DNA from: a bacterium
GTDB lineage: Bacteria; DRYD01
Length of the DNA stretch: 64,000 nucleotides
Assembly: GCA_030549815.1 (NCBI GenBank)
Contig: JAUQQQ010000002.1
Location: 122,412 to 186,411, forward strand
Reading direction: 5' to 3'
The position numbers and the translations under genes were made by a program. Positions within the stretch are counted from its first letter, which is position 1, and each line of letters starts with the position of its first letter. Under the pieces are notes generated by a model. The model was not told the DNA's origin. It did not search any database and saw only the letters and a program-made list of their open reading frames with translations. Shown one piece after another: positions 36,039-45,712 of the stretch.

Positions 36039-37739
36039 CTATAGCTGTATTATTTGCAAATACTCACCTATCGATTTAGAAAACGAATGAAAATTAATCA
36101 CACTCAAATTCTTGGAAAAACTATTTAATAAATAGGAAATTGCTTTGGGAATATATTCTATGAACAAGGACGGATTTGAGGATATGAAAGAATTATCTTT
36201 TTTTGCTAATTGCCCAGCTAAACCATGTATAAATACAGCATTATTAACAGCGCTCAATATTGGATCATGGATATTTTTATTAATATTAAAATTATAAGCT
36301 GCTATAAAAGCAGCAATCATACCAGCTAAAACATCCCCACTACCAGCTTTTGCCAATGCCAAGCCATTTGTCAAATTAATATAAACATTATCAACCCCAT
36401 CAAAATAACAAATAAACGTAGGATTACCCTTAGAAACAACCAAACTATTCGGAATAAAATTTGCTAATCTACTAGAATTATTTAATCTATCAATATCATC
36501 AACAACAGAAGCCTTAACTTTAGAGGATAATTTAGAGAAGAAACTTGTTAATTCCCCTGGATGAGGAGTTAAAACAATCTTTCTTAAATTTGTTTTAAAA
36601 TCATTCTTGTTTGCTATAAAATAATCATAAAACATGTGTAATCCCGTTCCATCAATAACCAAAACACCATTAAAATTATTGATAATGTGCTTCAATATAT
36701 TGAAATTGACTTGGTTATCCTCTATCCCATTACCAAAAAGTATAACCTGAACCTTAGAATAATAACTACTAAGTATTTCTTCAAAATTGTTTTTATCATA
36801 TGCTTCAACTATTTCCTCAGTTGTTTTAGAAGAAATGATATTATGTATAGATTTATCAACCATTAAGTAGACCATACCTGCGCCAGAGTATAGGGCTGCT
36901 TTAGATGCCAAAACAGGGGCACCCGTATATTTATGGCTCCCACCAATGATAAGAACATTACCTAACCTATTTTTGTAGTAGTTGGGAGGGAAATACTGAA
37001 TAGAATCAGCAACTTCAAACGGCAAAATAACGTTTAAATTAGGATTTTCTTTTTTGTTTATGTAAGGTATAGAAATATTTGCAAGTACCAATTTACCAAC
37101 GTATAGGTAAGAAGGATATAAGAATAATCCCAATTTTGGATAAGCAAAAGTAACAGTTGTAGTTGCTCTTATCGGCTCAGTAGCAAAAAATTTACCCGTA
37201 TCAACATCTAAACCACTTGGAACATCAACACTAATAATAACATTAGCAAATTTATTTACCGTTTGTATTATTCTATCATAAAATTTTCCGATATCAGATT
37301 TAACTCCTATACCTGTTAAAGCGTCAACAACAACCTGAGAGAAACCTATATCAACAGTTAATTTCTTAATAAAATTTTCCTGTTCATTTTCATCATCTTC
37401 CGATTCTTCTAAATAAACAATTGGTACTTTTAAATTTTTAAGTATATTGAATTGAGTAAGAGAATCGGATTTCAATTTACTAATTTTAGAAGCGATATAA
37501 ACTTTTACGGGTATATTTCTTAAAAACAGGTGTCGTGCAATAGCCATTCCATCCCCACCATTATTTCCACTTCCACAAACAACTAACACTCCAAGTCTTG
37601 CAATATCTAAATAATTGTTGTGAATAACTTCAACTACAGAAAGAGCAGCGTTCTCCATTAACACAACAGAAGGAATCTTTATCTTTTCAATTGATTCCTT
37701 ATCGATTTCCTGCATTTGTTTTCTTGTCAAAACTTTCAT
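36039..37739 (-). CDS. nnrDE: Bifunctional NAD(P)HX epimerase/dehydratase
   Basis: Repairs hydrated NAD(P)H. The N-terminal YjeF_N epimerase domain (about 1-210) has VVCGSGNNGGDGMAIARHL. The C-terminal ADP/ATP-dependent dehydratase (about 225-566) has IGGSHKYTGAP, LTPHPGELTSFF and AKAGSGDVLAGMIAAF. The ATG at 37739 follows GAGGTGG; an upstream in-frame TTG lies inside that site and was rejected. 566 aa is normal for the fusion. Confidence 0.94.
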   Translation of the reverse strand: MKVLTRKQMQEIDKESIEKIKIPSVVLMENAALSVVEVIHNNYLDIARLGVLVVCGSGNNGGDGMAIARHLFLRNIPVKVYIASKISKLKSDSLTQFNILKNLKVPIVYLEESEDDENEQENFIKKLTVDIGFSQVVVDALTGIGVKSDIGKFYDRIIQTVNKFANVIISVDVPSGLDVDTGKFFATEPIRATTTVTFAYPKLGLFLYPSYLYVGKLVLANISIPYINKKENPNLNVILPFEVADSIQYFPPNYYKNRLGNVLIIGGSHKYTGAPVLASKAALYSGAGMVYLMVDKSIHNIISSKTTEEIVEAYDKNNFEEILSSYYSKVQVILFGNGIEDNQVNFNILKHIINNFNGVLVIDGTGLHMFYDYFIANKNDFKTNLRKIVLTPHPGELTSFFSKLSSKVKASVVDDIDRLNNSSRLANFIPNSLVVSKGNPTFICYFDGVDNVYINLTNGLALAKAGSGDVLAGMIAAFIAAYNFNINKNIHDPILSAVNNAVFIHGLAGQLAKKDNSFISSNPSLFIEYIPKAISYLLNSFSKNLSVINFHSFSKSIGEYLQIIQL

Positions 37740-37775
37740 AAAAATCCACCTCAAAACATTAATTAAATTTTATAG

Positions 37776-39032
37776 TTATAATTTCTTCAAATAATCCTCT
37801 CTTACCTCCTTAATTACATTTTCAAACTTATCAGCAAGGAATTGTATAGAATAGTTTTTTTCTACGAATTTTTTTCCTTTTAATCCCATTTCCTTTCTTT
37901 CTTCTTCTGATAAATTCATTAATTTTTTTATTGCATCTATAACTTCGTCTAAATTTTTTACAGTAATTCCGCATCCAGCTTCTTGAACTATATTATTTGG
38001 AACATTTGCAAAGAATATTATCGGTTTACCAACAGCCATATAATCAAATAATTTATTACTACTAATGCCATACTTAAAAACATTAGCATCAGCAATATGA
38101 AAAATAAAAGCATCAAAAAATGAAAGTACTCTATGTATATCATTTTTAGAAAAAGTTTGCTGGAATAAAATAATGTCTTCTAACCCATTTTCTATTATAT
38201 TCTTTTTAAAATTTTCCTGTTCGTAACCACTACCCATGATATAAAATTTAACATTCATAGAATTATCCTTAATGTACTTTCCAAGGTTAATCAAAAAGTG
38301 CAAATCATTACCTTTTCCCATTGCTCCAGCATAACCAATTTTAAGAAATTTACTATCCTCACTTTGGATAGGAGATGTTTCTTTTTCCAATCCTTGGATT
38401 CTTTCAACATCAAATCCGTTGGGTATCCAAATTAGTTTTTTTTCAACCCCGAATTTTTCGAAGTAATTTTTTGAATTTGGCAAAAGTGTAATTATTTTTT
38501 GGGCTCTTCTATACAGGAACTTTTCCAAAATAGAAAGCAGAAGAATAAATGGATGATACTTACTGATACCCAAATCAATCAGAGTTTGTGGCCAAATATC
38601 CCTTATTTCCAAAATAAAAGGAACATTAAATTTCCTTGATAAAAAATAAGCAGAAAGTGGGGCAAAAAGATGAACAGAAGAGCCAATTATAATATCTGGC
38701 TTCTCTTTCTTACCAATCAAATTACCAACAATAAAAGATCGATAAGAATAGACTAACATATTAACAACTCTTTTCCAATCGCTTCTTTCATAAGGTGGAG
38801 TCTTTATCCAAACAAATTTAACAAATGAATCATTATTCTCATAAACTTTTTCCTCGATAAAAAAACTCTTTACGTAATTTTTTGTTTCTTTTAGAAGTAA
38901 ATAGTGAAAACTTGAAGCAAAAATGGTAACCTTATGTCCTCTTTTTACTAATTCTTTGGAGAAATCGAAATGTCTTGTAGCGCCCGGAAAATCTGGAGTA
39001 GTCGCATAATGATTAAAAATCCATATGTTCAT
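37776..39032 (-). CDS. GT4-family glycosyltransferase
   Basis: 418 aa, GT-B fold. The N-terminal acceptor domain starts WIFNHYATTPDFPGATRHFD, like WbuB-type transferases. The C-terminal donor domain has GYAGAMGKGNDL, a middle LEDIILFQQTFS segment and GISSNKLFDYMAVGKP, with the carboxylate region seen in GT4 enzymes. Probably makes surface polysaccharide or lipid-linked oligosaccharide. The start overlaps the rho stop by four bases. Confidence 0.85.
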   Translation of the reverse strand: MNIWIFNHYATTPDFPGATRHFDFSKELVKRGHKVTIFASSFHYLLLKETKNYVKSFFIEEKVYENNDSFVKFVWIKTPPYERSDWKRVVNMLVYSYRSFIVGNLIGKKEKPDIIIGSSVHLFAPLSAYFLSRKFNVPFILEIRDIWPQTLIDLGISKYHPFILLLSILEKFLYRRAQKIITLLPNSKNYFEKFGVEKKLIWIPNGFDVERIQGLEKETSPIQSEDSKFLKIGYAGAMGKGNDLHFLINLGKYIKDNSMNVKFYIMGSGYEQENFKKNIIENGLEDIILFQQTFSKNDIHRVLSFFDAFIFHIADANVFKYGISSNKLFDYMAVGKPIIFFANVPNNIVQEAGCGITVKNLDEVIDAIKKLMNLSEEERKEMGLKGKKFVEKNYSIQFLADKFENVIKEVREDYLKKL

Positions 39033-40309
39033 ATATTAATTTGTTTTCGCATATACTCAACAAATTCCTGATTGTTCTTAGTTTTCTTAATATATTCTAT
39101 TATTTTCTGTGTAGCTTCTTCAGGTTCAAGCTTACTTATTAGCCTTCTTAAAGTCCATACCACGTTTAGAGTATTAGAATCAAGAAGCAACTCTTCATGT
39201 CTTGTGCCTGACTTGTTTATATCGATGGCCGGAAATATTCTTTTTTCGCTTAAAGTTCTTGATAAATGCAATTCCATATTTCCGGTTCCTTTAAATTCTT
39301 CAAATATAACTTCATCCATTTTACTTCCTGTTTCTACAAGAACAGTAGCAACAATCGTTAAACTTCCACCATTTTCTATTTTTCTCGCAGCTCCAAAGAA
39401 TTTTTTAGGTCGATAAATAGCAGAGGTATCTAATCCGCCTGACAATGTTCTACCCGTAGGAGGTAAAACCATATTACAAGCCCTCGTTAACCTTGTTAAA
39501 CTATCCATAATAATTAAAACATCCTTACCTAATTCGACCATACTCTTAGCCTTTTCAACAGCTAATTCAGTAACCTTAAGATGCTTTTCAGGGACTTCAT
39601 CAAAAGTAGATTTAACAATTTCAGCTTTAATCGATCTTGACATATCCGTTACTTCCTCAGGACGCTCATCAACAAGTAATGCTATGACATAAACTTCGGG
39701 ATGATTACGATTAACAGCTTGTGCTATTTTCTTAAGCAAAGTTGTTTTACCTGCTCTTGGTGGAGCAACTATCAAAGCACGTTGCCCTTTACCTATTGGA
39801 GTAAAAAGATCTATTATCCTTAAAGAAACATCTCCTGGAATTTCTAAATTCAACTTCTGATGTGGAAAGATAGGGACCAATTTTTCAAAAGGTTGCCTTT
39901 TTTGAATTTCATCAGGTGTTAAATCTGATATTTTAAATATTCTTTGTAAATTTCTGTATTTTTCACCATCCTTAGGTAATCTTGCCCAACCTACAATGTA
40001 GTCCCCGCTTCTTAAATTATAGCGCTTTATCAATTGTAAAGAAACATAAACATCATCAGGAGAAGGATTATAGAAATCCTTTCTTAAAAAGCCATAATTT
40101 TCCAATATTTCCAATGTTCCTTCAACCTTTTCAAATCCAGTAACCTTAGCTTCATACTCAAGAATATTTCTTATGATATCCTCTTTTGTAGATTTAGAAC
40201 TAACTTTTATTCCCACAGCCTTCGCTATTTCTATCAACTCTTCCTTATCAAGTAAGAACAAATTCAATGAAAGTTCAGTGTCATTTTGTAATTCTTTTAT
40301 TTCTTTCAT
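39029..40309 (-). CDS. rho: Transcription termination factor Rho
   Basis: Hexameric RNA helicase. 426 aa from ATG 40309, which follows GGGAG by seven bases; the open frame upstream overlaps the preceding gene and was not used. N-terminal Rho_N and cold-shock RNA-binding parts include LETLENYGFLR-like sequence and PDDVYVS. The ATPase has PPRAGKTTLLKKIA (Walker A), LLVDERPEEVTDM, and the Q- and R-loop regions SGGLDTSAI and EFKGTGNMELHLSR. No long insertion. Confidence 0.95.
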   Translation of the reverse strand: MKEIKELQNDTELSLNLFLLDKEELIEIAKAVGIKVSSKSTKEDIIRNILEYEAKVTGFEKVEGTLEILENYGFLRKDFYNPSPDDVYVSLQLIKRYNLRSGDYIVGWARLPKDGEKYRNLQRIFKISDLTPDEIQKRQPFEKLVPIFPHQKLNLEIPGDVSLRIIDLFTPIGKGQRALIVAPPRAGKTTLLKKIAQAVNRNHPEVYVIALLVDERPEEVTDMSRSIKAEIVKSTFDEVPEKHLKVTELAVEKAKSMVELGKDVLIIMDSLTRLTRACNMVLPPTGRTLSGGLDTSAIYRPKKFFGAARKIENGGSLTIVATVLVETGSKMDEVIFEEFKGTGNMELHLSRTLSEKRIFPAIDINKSGTRHEELLLDSNTLNVVWTLRRLISKLEPEEATQKIIEYIKKTKNNQEFVEYMRKQINI

Positions 40310-40313
40310 CTTC

Positions 40314-41174
40314 CTACTCCCATACCACTCTTTGCATTTCTTTGTTATTCCTTTTAACAACAATGTAAATGACTAAAAATAAAGATACAATCAAAAAAAT
40401 AAAATAAGGTTCAAATTTGAAATCTCCAAAAATAGGCCCTAAAACAAACATCAAACCAAAGAAAAAATTAATAAATGAAAAAAGATGATAATTTTTCATA
40501 ACCCACGAAAGAACTCCATAAACATAAGAAGCAAAGAAAAATAAAAACAAAATCATAATCAACTCATTACTAAAACCAAAAATTAAAGTATATATACCAA
40601 TAACTAACAACAATAATAGAGTAGAAGAAAAAGATTTAGATAAAATTAACATATTAACATCATCAAAAATTAAAGCAGTTTTCTTTATCTTTTCTCTATA
40701 CACTTCAGAAGATACAAATGAAAAAAGGCTCCACAAACCAAATCCCAACATCATTTTTGAAAAAATATCAATATTATATTCCTCATAATAAACACTAAAC
40801 TTGATAGGATCAACTAACCCTTTTTCTGAAAAATATATCTTATAAAACATTAAATTAACAAAAGGGACAAATTTAAGAGCATTAAACTTATTAACTTTAA
40901 CATTAACTATCCAGTAATTGGACTGAAGATCTACATTGACAACTAAATCAGGATCATTTCCTGCTATAACTATCTTTCCCGAATAATAGTTATCGACAAA
41001 ATTTCTTATTTTTTCACTAATGTTAATAGGAGCATTTATTTGCATCTTAAATCTTGTATCTATCATAAATTTAGCAAGAAAATAATAAATTACTAAAATA
41101 GCACTCATAATTAATATAAACCTTGACTTTAATATTAGTAAAAAATCCTTATAAAGAAGGTAAAGAAATTTCAT
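40314..41174 (-). CDS. Multi-pass membrane protein, permease-like
   Basis: 286 aa. N-terminal helix (about 17-36), an extracytoplasmic loop of about 90 residues, then five further helices. The layout resembles ABC-2-type permeases, with a cytoplasmic FSSEVYREKIKKTALIFDD-like segment between helices. No ATPase gene is adjacent. It lies between rpoZ and rho in tight array (stop four bases before the rho start). Confidence 0.55.
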   Translation of the reverse strand: MKFLYLLYKDFLLILKSRFILIMSAILVIYYFLAKFMIDTRFKMQINAPINISEKIRNFVDNYYSGKIVIAGNDPDLVVNVDLQSNYWIVNVKVNKFNALKFVPFVNLMFYKIYFSEKGLVDPIKFSVYYEEYNIDIFSKMMLGFGLWSLFSFVSSEVYREKIKKTALIFDDVNMLILSKSFSSTLLLLLVIGIYTLIFGFSNELIMILFLFFFASYVYGVLSWVMKNYHLFSFINFFFGLMFVLGPIFGDFKFEPYFIFLIVSLFLVIYIVVKRNNKEMQRVVWE

Positions 41175-41176
41175 AC

Positions 41177-41437
41177 TTAAGGTAAATATTGTTCAGCAAT
41201 AAGCTTGAGTATATCATCTTTTTTTTCTTCTTTTTCTAAGATAATTTTTACTTTGTCATTATATATTTCTTCCAATGCTCTTTCAAAAGGTTTTGAGAGT
41301 TTATAATTTATGGGAATGATAGATTTATTTTCAATTATTTTTTTTGTTCTCAAAGCTGCAGCATTAATAAGAACAAACCTTGAATTAGAAGGAGTCTTCT
41401 CTAAGAGTTCATCATTAGGTGGATAAAATCCTTCCAT
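41177..41437 (-). CDS. rpoZ: RNA polymerase omega subunit
   Basis: 86 aa. SRFVLINAAALRTKKI matches the conserved omega helix (NRFxLVxxAAxRARxL), and KPFERALEEI the downstream helix. It follows gmk by 29 bases, the gene order seen in many bacteria. RBS GGAGAG lies upstream. Confidence 0.85.
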   Translation of the reverse strand: MEGFYPPNDELLEKTPSNSRFVLINAAALRTKKIIENKSIIPINYKLSKPFERALEEIYNDKVKIILEKEEKKDDILKLIAEQYLP

Positions 41438-41466
41438 AATTCTCTCCTTTCATTTACAGGGATTTT

Positions 41467-42132
41467 TTATTCTGCTTCCCTGTTAGCAGTAATTGAAAGG
41501 CTTTGAACTTTTGAACTCATTTTCTGGACTTTTAAAATATTTTCGACATCTTCGATGCATTTTCCTAAATCGTCATTAACAACAATATAATCATATGCAT
41601 TGATATAATTTATTTCAATAAGAGATGTTGTTATTCTCGTAGCAATTTCATCCATGTTTTCAGTGTTCCTTTTATATAATCTGTTAAGTAATTCCTTACC
41701 TGTGGGAGGAATAATATATATTAAAGTTGTCGAATTAGGTAGTTTACTTTTTACTTGAATAGCTCCTTTAACATCAATATCGAGAATAACATCTATATTA
41801 TTTTCTAATTTTGATAAAGTAATAGATTTTGGTGTGCCGTAGAAATTATCATTAACTACTGCCCATTCCAAAAATTCATCTTTAAGGATCATTTTTTTGA
41901 AAGTTTCCTTATCAACGAAGTGGTAATCCACGCCTTCAACCTCATTTTCTCTTTTCCTTCTTGTTGTGTAAGATACAGAGAAATAGATTTGTGGGTTTCT
42001 TGATAAGATTTCCTTAATAATAGTTCCTTTACCAACTCCTGAAAAACCAGATATAACGAATAAATGCCCTCTTGTCGTAATATTGAATTTGAATGTTTCA
42101 AAAAAATCTATTAATTCGTGTTTAATATTCAT
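41467..42132 (-). CDS. gmk: Guanylate kinase
   Basis: Phosphorylates GMP to GDP. 221 aa. The P-loop is SGFSGVGKGTI, the GMP-binding region has SYTTRRKRENEVEGVDYHF, and DVILDIDVKGAIQVK follows. About 20 extra residues at the N-terminus compared with E. coli. It starts 35 bases after tRNA-Asn on the same strand and may share its transcript. rpoZ is next. Confidence 0.95.
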   Translation of the reverse strand: MNIKHELIDFFETFKFNITTRGHLFVISGFSGVGKGTIIKEILSRNPQIYFSVSYTTRRKRENEVEGVDYHFVDKETFKKMILKDEFLEWAVVNDNFYGTPKSITLSKLENNIDVILDIDVKGAIQVKSKLPNSTTLIYIIPPTGKELLNRLYKRNTENMDEIATRITTSLIEINYINAYDYIVVNDDLGKCIEDVENILKVQKMSSKVQSLSITANREAE

Positions 42133-42167
42133 TTTTTACTGCGATCAGGTTTAATTAGATGGGGGAG

Positions 42168-42240
42168 CTCCAGCGGCAGGACTCGAACCTGCGACCCGGT
42201 GCTTAACAGGCACCTGCTCTACCACCTGAGCTACGCTGGA
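42168..42240 (-). tRNA. tRNA-Asn (anticodon GTT)
   Basis: A 73-base cloverleaf: acceptor TCCAGCG with CGCTGGA, D-arm GCTC...GAGC, anticodon arm GGTGC-CTGTTAA-GCACC giving GTT, and T-arm with GGTTCGAGTCC. Discriminator G; CCA is not encoded. TATAAT lies 11 bases upstream on the minus strand, a possible -10 box. Confidence 0.97.
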
Positions 42241-42298
42241 TTACTATCATTATTATATTTCTACAAAAAAAATTATACTCCTTCTTTTTTAATATTAT

Positions 42299-42600
42299 TT
42301 ATTCTATTTTTATAACAAATGCATCTAAATTAAAAACATTGGAACTAAATCCTGTGATATAAACTCTTCCACTTTTATATTGAAGAAGCAAAATCATGAG
42401 AATTTCCATCAGCGATATTGTTTAGAATAACAGCACTGTTGTTATCACCATTTCTGCTTATATCTCTTCCCAACAAACTACCAAATTTGTTTTATGCTTT
42501 TCCTACAACATTTAAACCACTACCCCAACCTGATATCATTAGTATTACCAATCCTATCATTACTAATAAACACAACTACCCACTCTTTTTTCACTATTAA
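42299..42600 (-). pseudogene. Remnant of an SBBP-type beta-propeller repeat protein
   Basis: Minus-strand reading ends with SGRVYITGFSSNVFNLDAF plus VIKIE and a TAA at 42301-42299. This is the pattern of a seven-bladed beta-propeller repeat (GNVYVTGxSS...DAFVxKI). Just upstream, in a shifted frame, DGNSHDFASSI provides the first part of the same repeat. Further upstream, fragments are broken by several stops. No open frame remains, so this is a decayed 3' end. The region 42241-42897 holds no intact gene. Confidence 0.6.
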
Positions 42601-42635
42601 TATAGCTTTAAACCAGCCGCTATTTTCACTATTAT

Positions 42636-42654
42636 AAGTAGGAGTTTCCTACTT
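42636..42654. repeat. Perfect 8-bp inverted repeat
   Basis: AAGTAGGA, three-base loop, TCCTACTT. It stands within the gene-poor stretch upstream of the beta-propeller remnant, without a T-run directly after it on either strand. It could be an old terminator or operator. Confidence 0.35.
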
Positions 42655-42823
42655 GCGTTTGATATTATACTTTTTTATTAGCTAACAACAATAACAAATA
42701 ATTGATTACAGTTTATACCTGGATTATTTTACTAATTACTATCCTCTTTTGACCCTCTTTTATATTTCTATAAGCAGAACAAATTTCTTATTTCCCATAT
42801 TTATGTATAATACATTACAAAAT

Positions 42824-42858
42824 AAAAAAGGAAAAATTTCTCTCTTCTTTCCTTTTTT
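42824..42858 (-). terminator. AT-rich terminator-like hairpin after ccdA
   Basis: AAAAAAGGAAA (42824-42834) pairs with TTTCCTTTTTT (42848-42858) around a 13-base loop. On the minus strand the 3' arm is TTTCCTTTTTT, 40 bases after the ccdA stop. The stem is weak because it is AT-rich. It could work in both directions. Confidence 0.45.
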
Positions 42859-42897
42859 CTTTCTTTTTTATCCTCTAACCTATATTTCGTTCTACGT

Positions 42898-43644
42898 TTA
42901 TTTTTTTATACTTATTCCAGTAAGATAGAAAAGATAAGGGATAACAAGAGGTAGAGTGCAAGGAGAAAGGAAAAGAAAAATACCAGCAATAAAAGAAACA
43001 ACAGCAGTAGATAAAGAAAAATTTGTTATTTCATAATTCATCTTTTCAAGTAGATCAGTACCCAAACCTAATGATAAAAATATATTTGCTTTTGAAAAGA
43101 TAATAAGTAATCCTAAAATTATAAAAATAACTCCCATAACCCTTTCTAAAAATATAGAAACTTTTGAAAGTTTGCTTATAATATTACCAAAAATAATAAC
43201 GATAAAAGACACTAATAAAAAGCTTGTCATTAATCCGGTGGTCATTATTAACAACAAAAGAATAGCAGATAATAAATTTTGCTGATTAGAAAGTAAAGAT
43301 AGTAACCCTAACATTACAGGGCCTACACAAGGTGCCCATCCTGCAGTAAAACTAATACCCACAAAAATTGAACCTAAAAAAATACCTAATAACCCCCTCT
43401 TACTATCAACCTGATTAACTTTGTAATCAACAAACTTAAAATATCTACTCAAAAGTGGTATTTTTAAAACATCTAATAAAATAAGCCCAACCATGATCAA
43501 AACAATTCCACCAAGATAAGATATAAATATTTTTACAGAGTTTATTAAAGATAATCCAATAAAAGGTAAGGAAATTAGAAAAAACATTAGTCCAAAGCCT
43601 AAGGAAAAACCTAAAGCAGCAATTAAAACTCTAATCTTATCCAT
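42898..43644 (-). CDS. ccdA: CcdA/DsbD-transmembrane-domain protein, apparently circularly permuted
   Basis: 248 aa with six transmembrane helices. CcdA moves electrons across the membrane from thioredoxin to extracytoplasmic thiol proteins using one Cys in each of two three-helix halves. In the family the first helix holds the SPC-LPL motif and the fourth the TPC-GP motif. Here the chain begins with what is normally helix 2 (LGFSLGFGLMFFL). FTAGWAPCVGPVMLG lies in the middle with Cys106. FIAGIFLFLSPCTLPLVIPY lies at the very C-terminus with Cys229. Both cysteines and all six helices are present, in the order 2-3-4-5-6-1. The start overlaps recJ by eight bases, so no first helix is missed upstream. 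No thioredoxin-like partner is adjacent. Confidence 0.85.
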   Translation of the reverse strand: MDKIRVLIAALGFSLGFGLMFFLISLPFIGLSLINSVKIFISYLGGIVLIMVGLILLDVLKIPLLSRYFKFVDYKVNQVDSKRGLLGIFLGSIFVGISFTAGWAPCVGPVMLGLLSLLSNQQNLLSAILLLLIMTTGLMTSFLLVSFIVIIFGNIISKLSKVSIFLERVMGVIFIILGLLIIFSKANIFLSLGLGTDLLEKMNYEITNFSLSTAVVSFIAGIFLFLSPCTLPLVIPYLFYLTGISIKK

Positions 43645-45712
43645 CCTTCTTAATATCCTTTCCTTCTAGAAAATCAAGACTAAGCTTTATAAAAATTACT
43701 CCTTTTCTTAAATTAATCTCTGGATCAAAATTAAAACGAAGAGGATAAGTATCAAAATAAACTATAATGATACCTTTAAATACATCTTTATTTGTAATAA
43801 ATATCTTTTCAGGAAGCTTTTCCAGTAATTCTTGAAGATCTTCATTATTAATTACATTTTTTTCAATGAAAATGTGGGAGGCAAAAATTCTGTTATTCGA
43901 ATACTCACTTTTAAAAACAAAAATCCTTTCATACATTTCTTTATTTGTAATTATTGCATAATTATTATACGAATTTAGAAATAAAAAGAGAGAATTTTCA
44001 CTCTTAATACTAATTTTAACAAAGTGAATAGAATTGGAATATATTTTTTCGACAAATAGTATCCTATCGATTTTCACATTGCTCAAATTAGTTTCTTTTT
44101 GCACACTTAAATTTTCAAGAAATATAAATTTTTCTTTACCCTTGTAATCGATTTTGTTAAACTTTAAAAAAATTTTACTGTCATTTTCTGGAATACTTAT
44201 TAAAGACTCAACTGGACTAATGAAAACTTTATTGTTATCAATTAATAGGTAATTATTATTGACATTAAAAAATTTGTTATTAAAATCTTCTATTTTAATA
44301 GTAGGTTTTTCATTATTTTCTCCAAATGGTTCCATTATGCTAATAATTCTATCTATATTTTTTATGAATTTAGTGAAAAAGTAGGGGGACAATTCTAAAT
44401 CAACATTTTGTTTATATTTTAAATTAACTGAGTTTTGAATTTTCTTTCTAAATTCGTCAAAGTTTTTTACACTTATTTCCAATCCTGCTGCTTTTTTATG
44501 CCCTCCAAATTTAATAACCAGTTCCTTGTAGTTTGATATAACATCAGTAATATCGAGCCCATCTATTGGATTTCTTATGGATCCCTTTAATACATCTCCC
44601 CTTTTTACAAGAATAAAAGTTGGTTTTTTATAATGATTAGATATTTTTCCTGCAACTATCCCAACGACACCAAGTTCTAATCCATTTTCCTCTTCAATAT
44701 AATCCGGAATTATAATACTATTGTTATAAAACTCTTTTTCTTGAATATTCTTTATAATTTTATCCAAAATTTTTTTTTGTATTTGTTGCCTTCTAATATT
44801 AATATTCTCTATTTCTTGCAATTCAGTTTCTATATCTTCCTCTTCATTAGTATATGATTGTTTTATTGTTTTGTATATCAATTTAAAAGATATAAGAGGA
44901 TCATCTATTCTTCCAGGAGCATTTAAGCGTGGAATGATAATGTATGAAAAATGAAATGAATTAGATGGAATTGTTTCTTTTCCATATGCTTTACTAAACA
45001 TTCTAAAAATAGGGTAAGGAATGTATTGACTTCTAAGTAACCCGAACATTTTTTTCACTATTTTTCTATTATCTTCAAGTAAAGGAACAACGTCCGCAAT
45101 AGTTGCCATTCCCGCTAAAAAAGTAAAAACCTTTTCCAAAGTTTCATTATTTTTTATCCAATTAAGTAAAAATAGAGACAGCTTATAGACCAAACCAGAA
45201 GCACATAAATATCCATATCCAATATCAAAAAAATGAGGATGCACTATTATATCAGCCTTAGGAACATGATGATCAGGTTTATGATGATCAATAACGATTA
45301 TTTTTAAACCTTCTTTTTTTAAGCATTCTATTTCATTATAAGAAGATATACCATTATCAACTGTTATAATAGTATCAATCTTTCCTCTATACTGATTGAT
45401 TATAAACTCAACTGTATTCTTATTTAATCCATAACCGTGGCGAAACCTATTAGGTATAAAAACATTTATTTTCTTCTCATTTCCAAATAATTGTTTTAAG
45501 ACAAAAAAAAGCATAGAAGTAGAAACTACTCCATCTACATCATAATCCCCTACTATCAAAATTGAATTACTTTTTTTTACAAGATTCAAAAAACTATAGA
45601 AATATGGTATTTTTATATCTTGTGTATAGTGTTGATTTATATACTTTTCTATTTCTTCTTCTGTAAAGTTACGATTTTTGAGAATGTGTTTTAAAAAAAT
45701 GGAATCCCACAT
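43637..45712 (-). CDS. recJ: Single-stranded-DNA-specific exonuclease RecJ
   Basis: 691 aa 5'-3' exonuclease. DHH-superfamily motifs: VGDYDVDGVVSTSML (Asp57-Asp60), VIDHHKPDHH near residue 140, and the DHHA1 part with GVVGIVAGKISNHYKKP and FGGHKKAAG. The C-terminal about 190 residues are unusual and poorly conserved. The ATG directly follows the pilT stop with no intervening base. Confidence 0.92.
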   Translation of the reverse strand: MWDSIFLKHILKNRNFTEEEIEKYINQHYTQDIKIPYFYSFLNLVKKSNSILIVGDYDVDGVVSTSMLFFVLKQLFGNEKKINVFIPNRFRHGYGLNKNTVEFIINQYRGKIDTIITVDNGISSYNEIECLKKEGLKIIVIDHHKPDHHVPKADIIVHPHFFDIGYGYLCASGLVYKLSLFLLNWIKNNETLEKVFTFLAGMATIADVVPLLEDNRKIVKKMFGLLRSQYIPYPIFRMFSKAYGKETIPSNSFHFSYIIIPRLNAPGRIDDPLISFKLIYKTIKQSYTNEEEDIETELQEIENINIRRQQIQKKILDKIIKNIQEKEFYNNSIIIPDYIEEENGLELGVVGIVAGKISNHYKKPTFILVKRGDVLKGSIRNPIDGLDITDVISNYKELVIKFGGHKKAAGLEISVKNFDEFRKKIQNSVNLKYKQNVDLELSPYFFTKFIKNIDRIISIMEPFGENNEKPTIKIEDFNNKFFNVNNNYLLIDNNKVFISPVESLISIPENDSKIFLKFNKIDYKGKEKFIFLENLSVQKETNLSNVKIDRILFVEKIYSNSIHFVKISIKSENSLFLFLNSYNNYAIITNKEMYERIFVFKSEYSNNRIFASHIFIEKNVINNEDLQELLEKLPEKIFITNKDVFKGIIIVYFDTYPLRFNFDPEINLRKGVIFIKLSLDFLEGKDIKKDG

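Noticed and set aside
42418-42600. 60-codon plus-strand frame in the gene-poor stretch
   Set aside because: No ribosome site, low-complexity composition; the opposite strand carries the beta-propeller remnant instead.
42636-42654. Inverted repeat considered as a CRISPR repeat unit
   Set aside because: Only one copy is present and no spaced direct repeats occur nearby.
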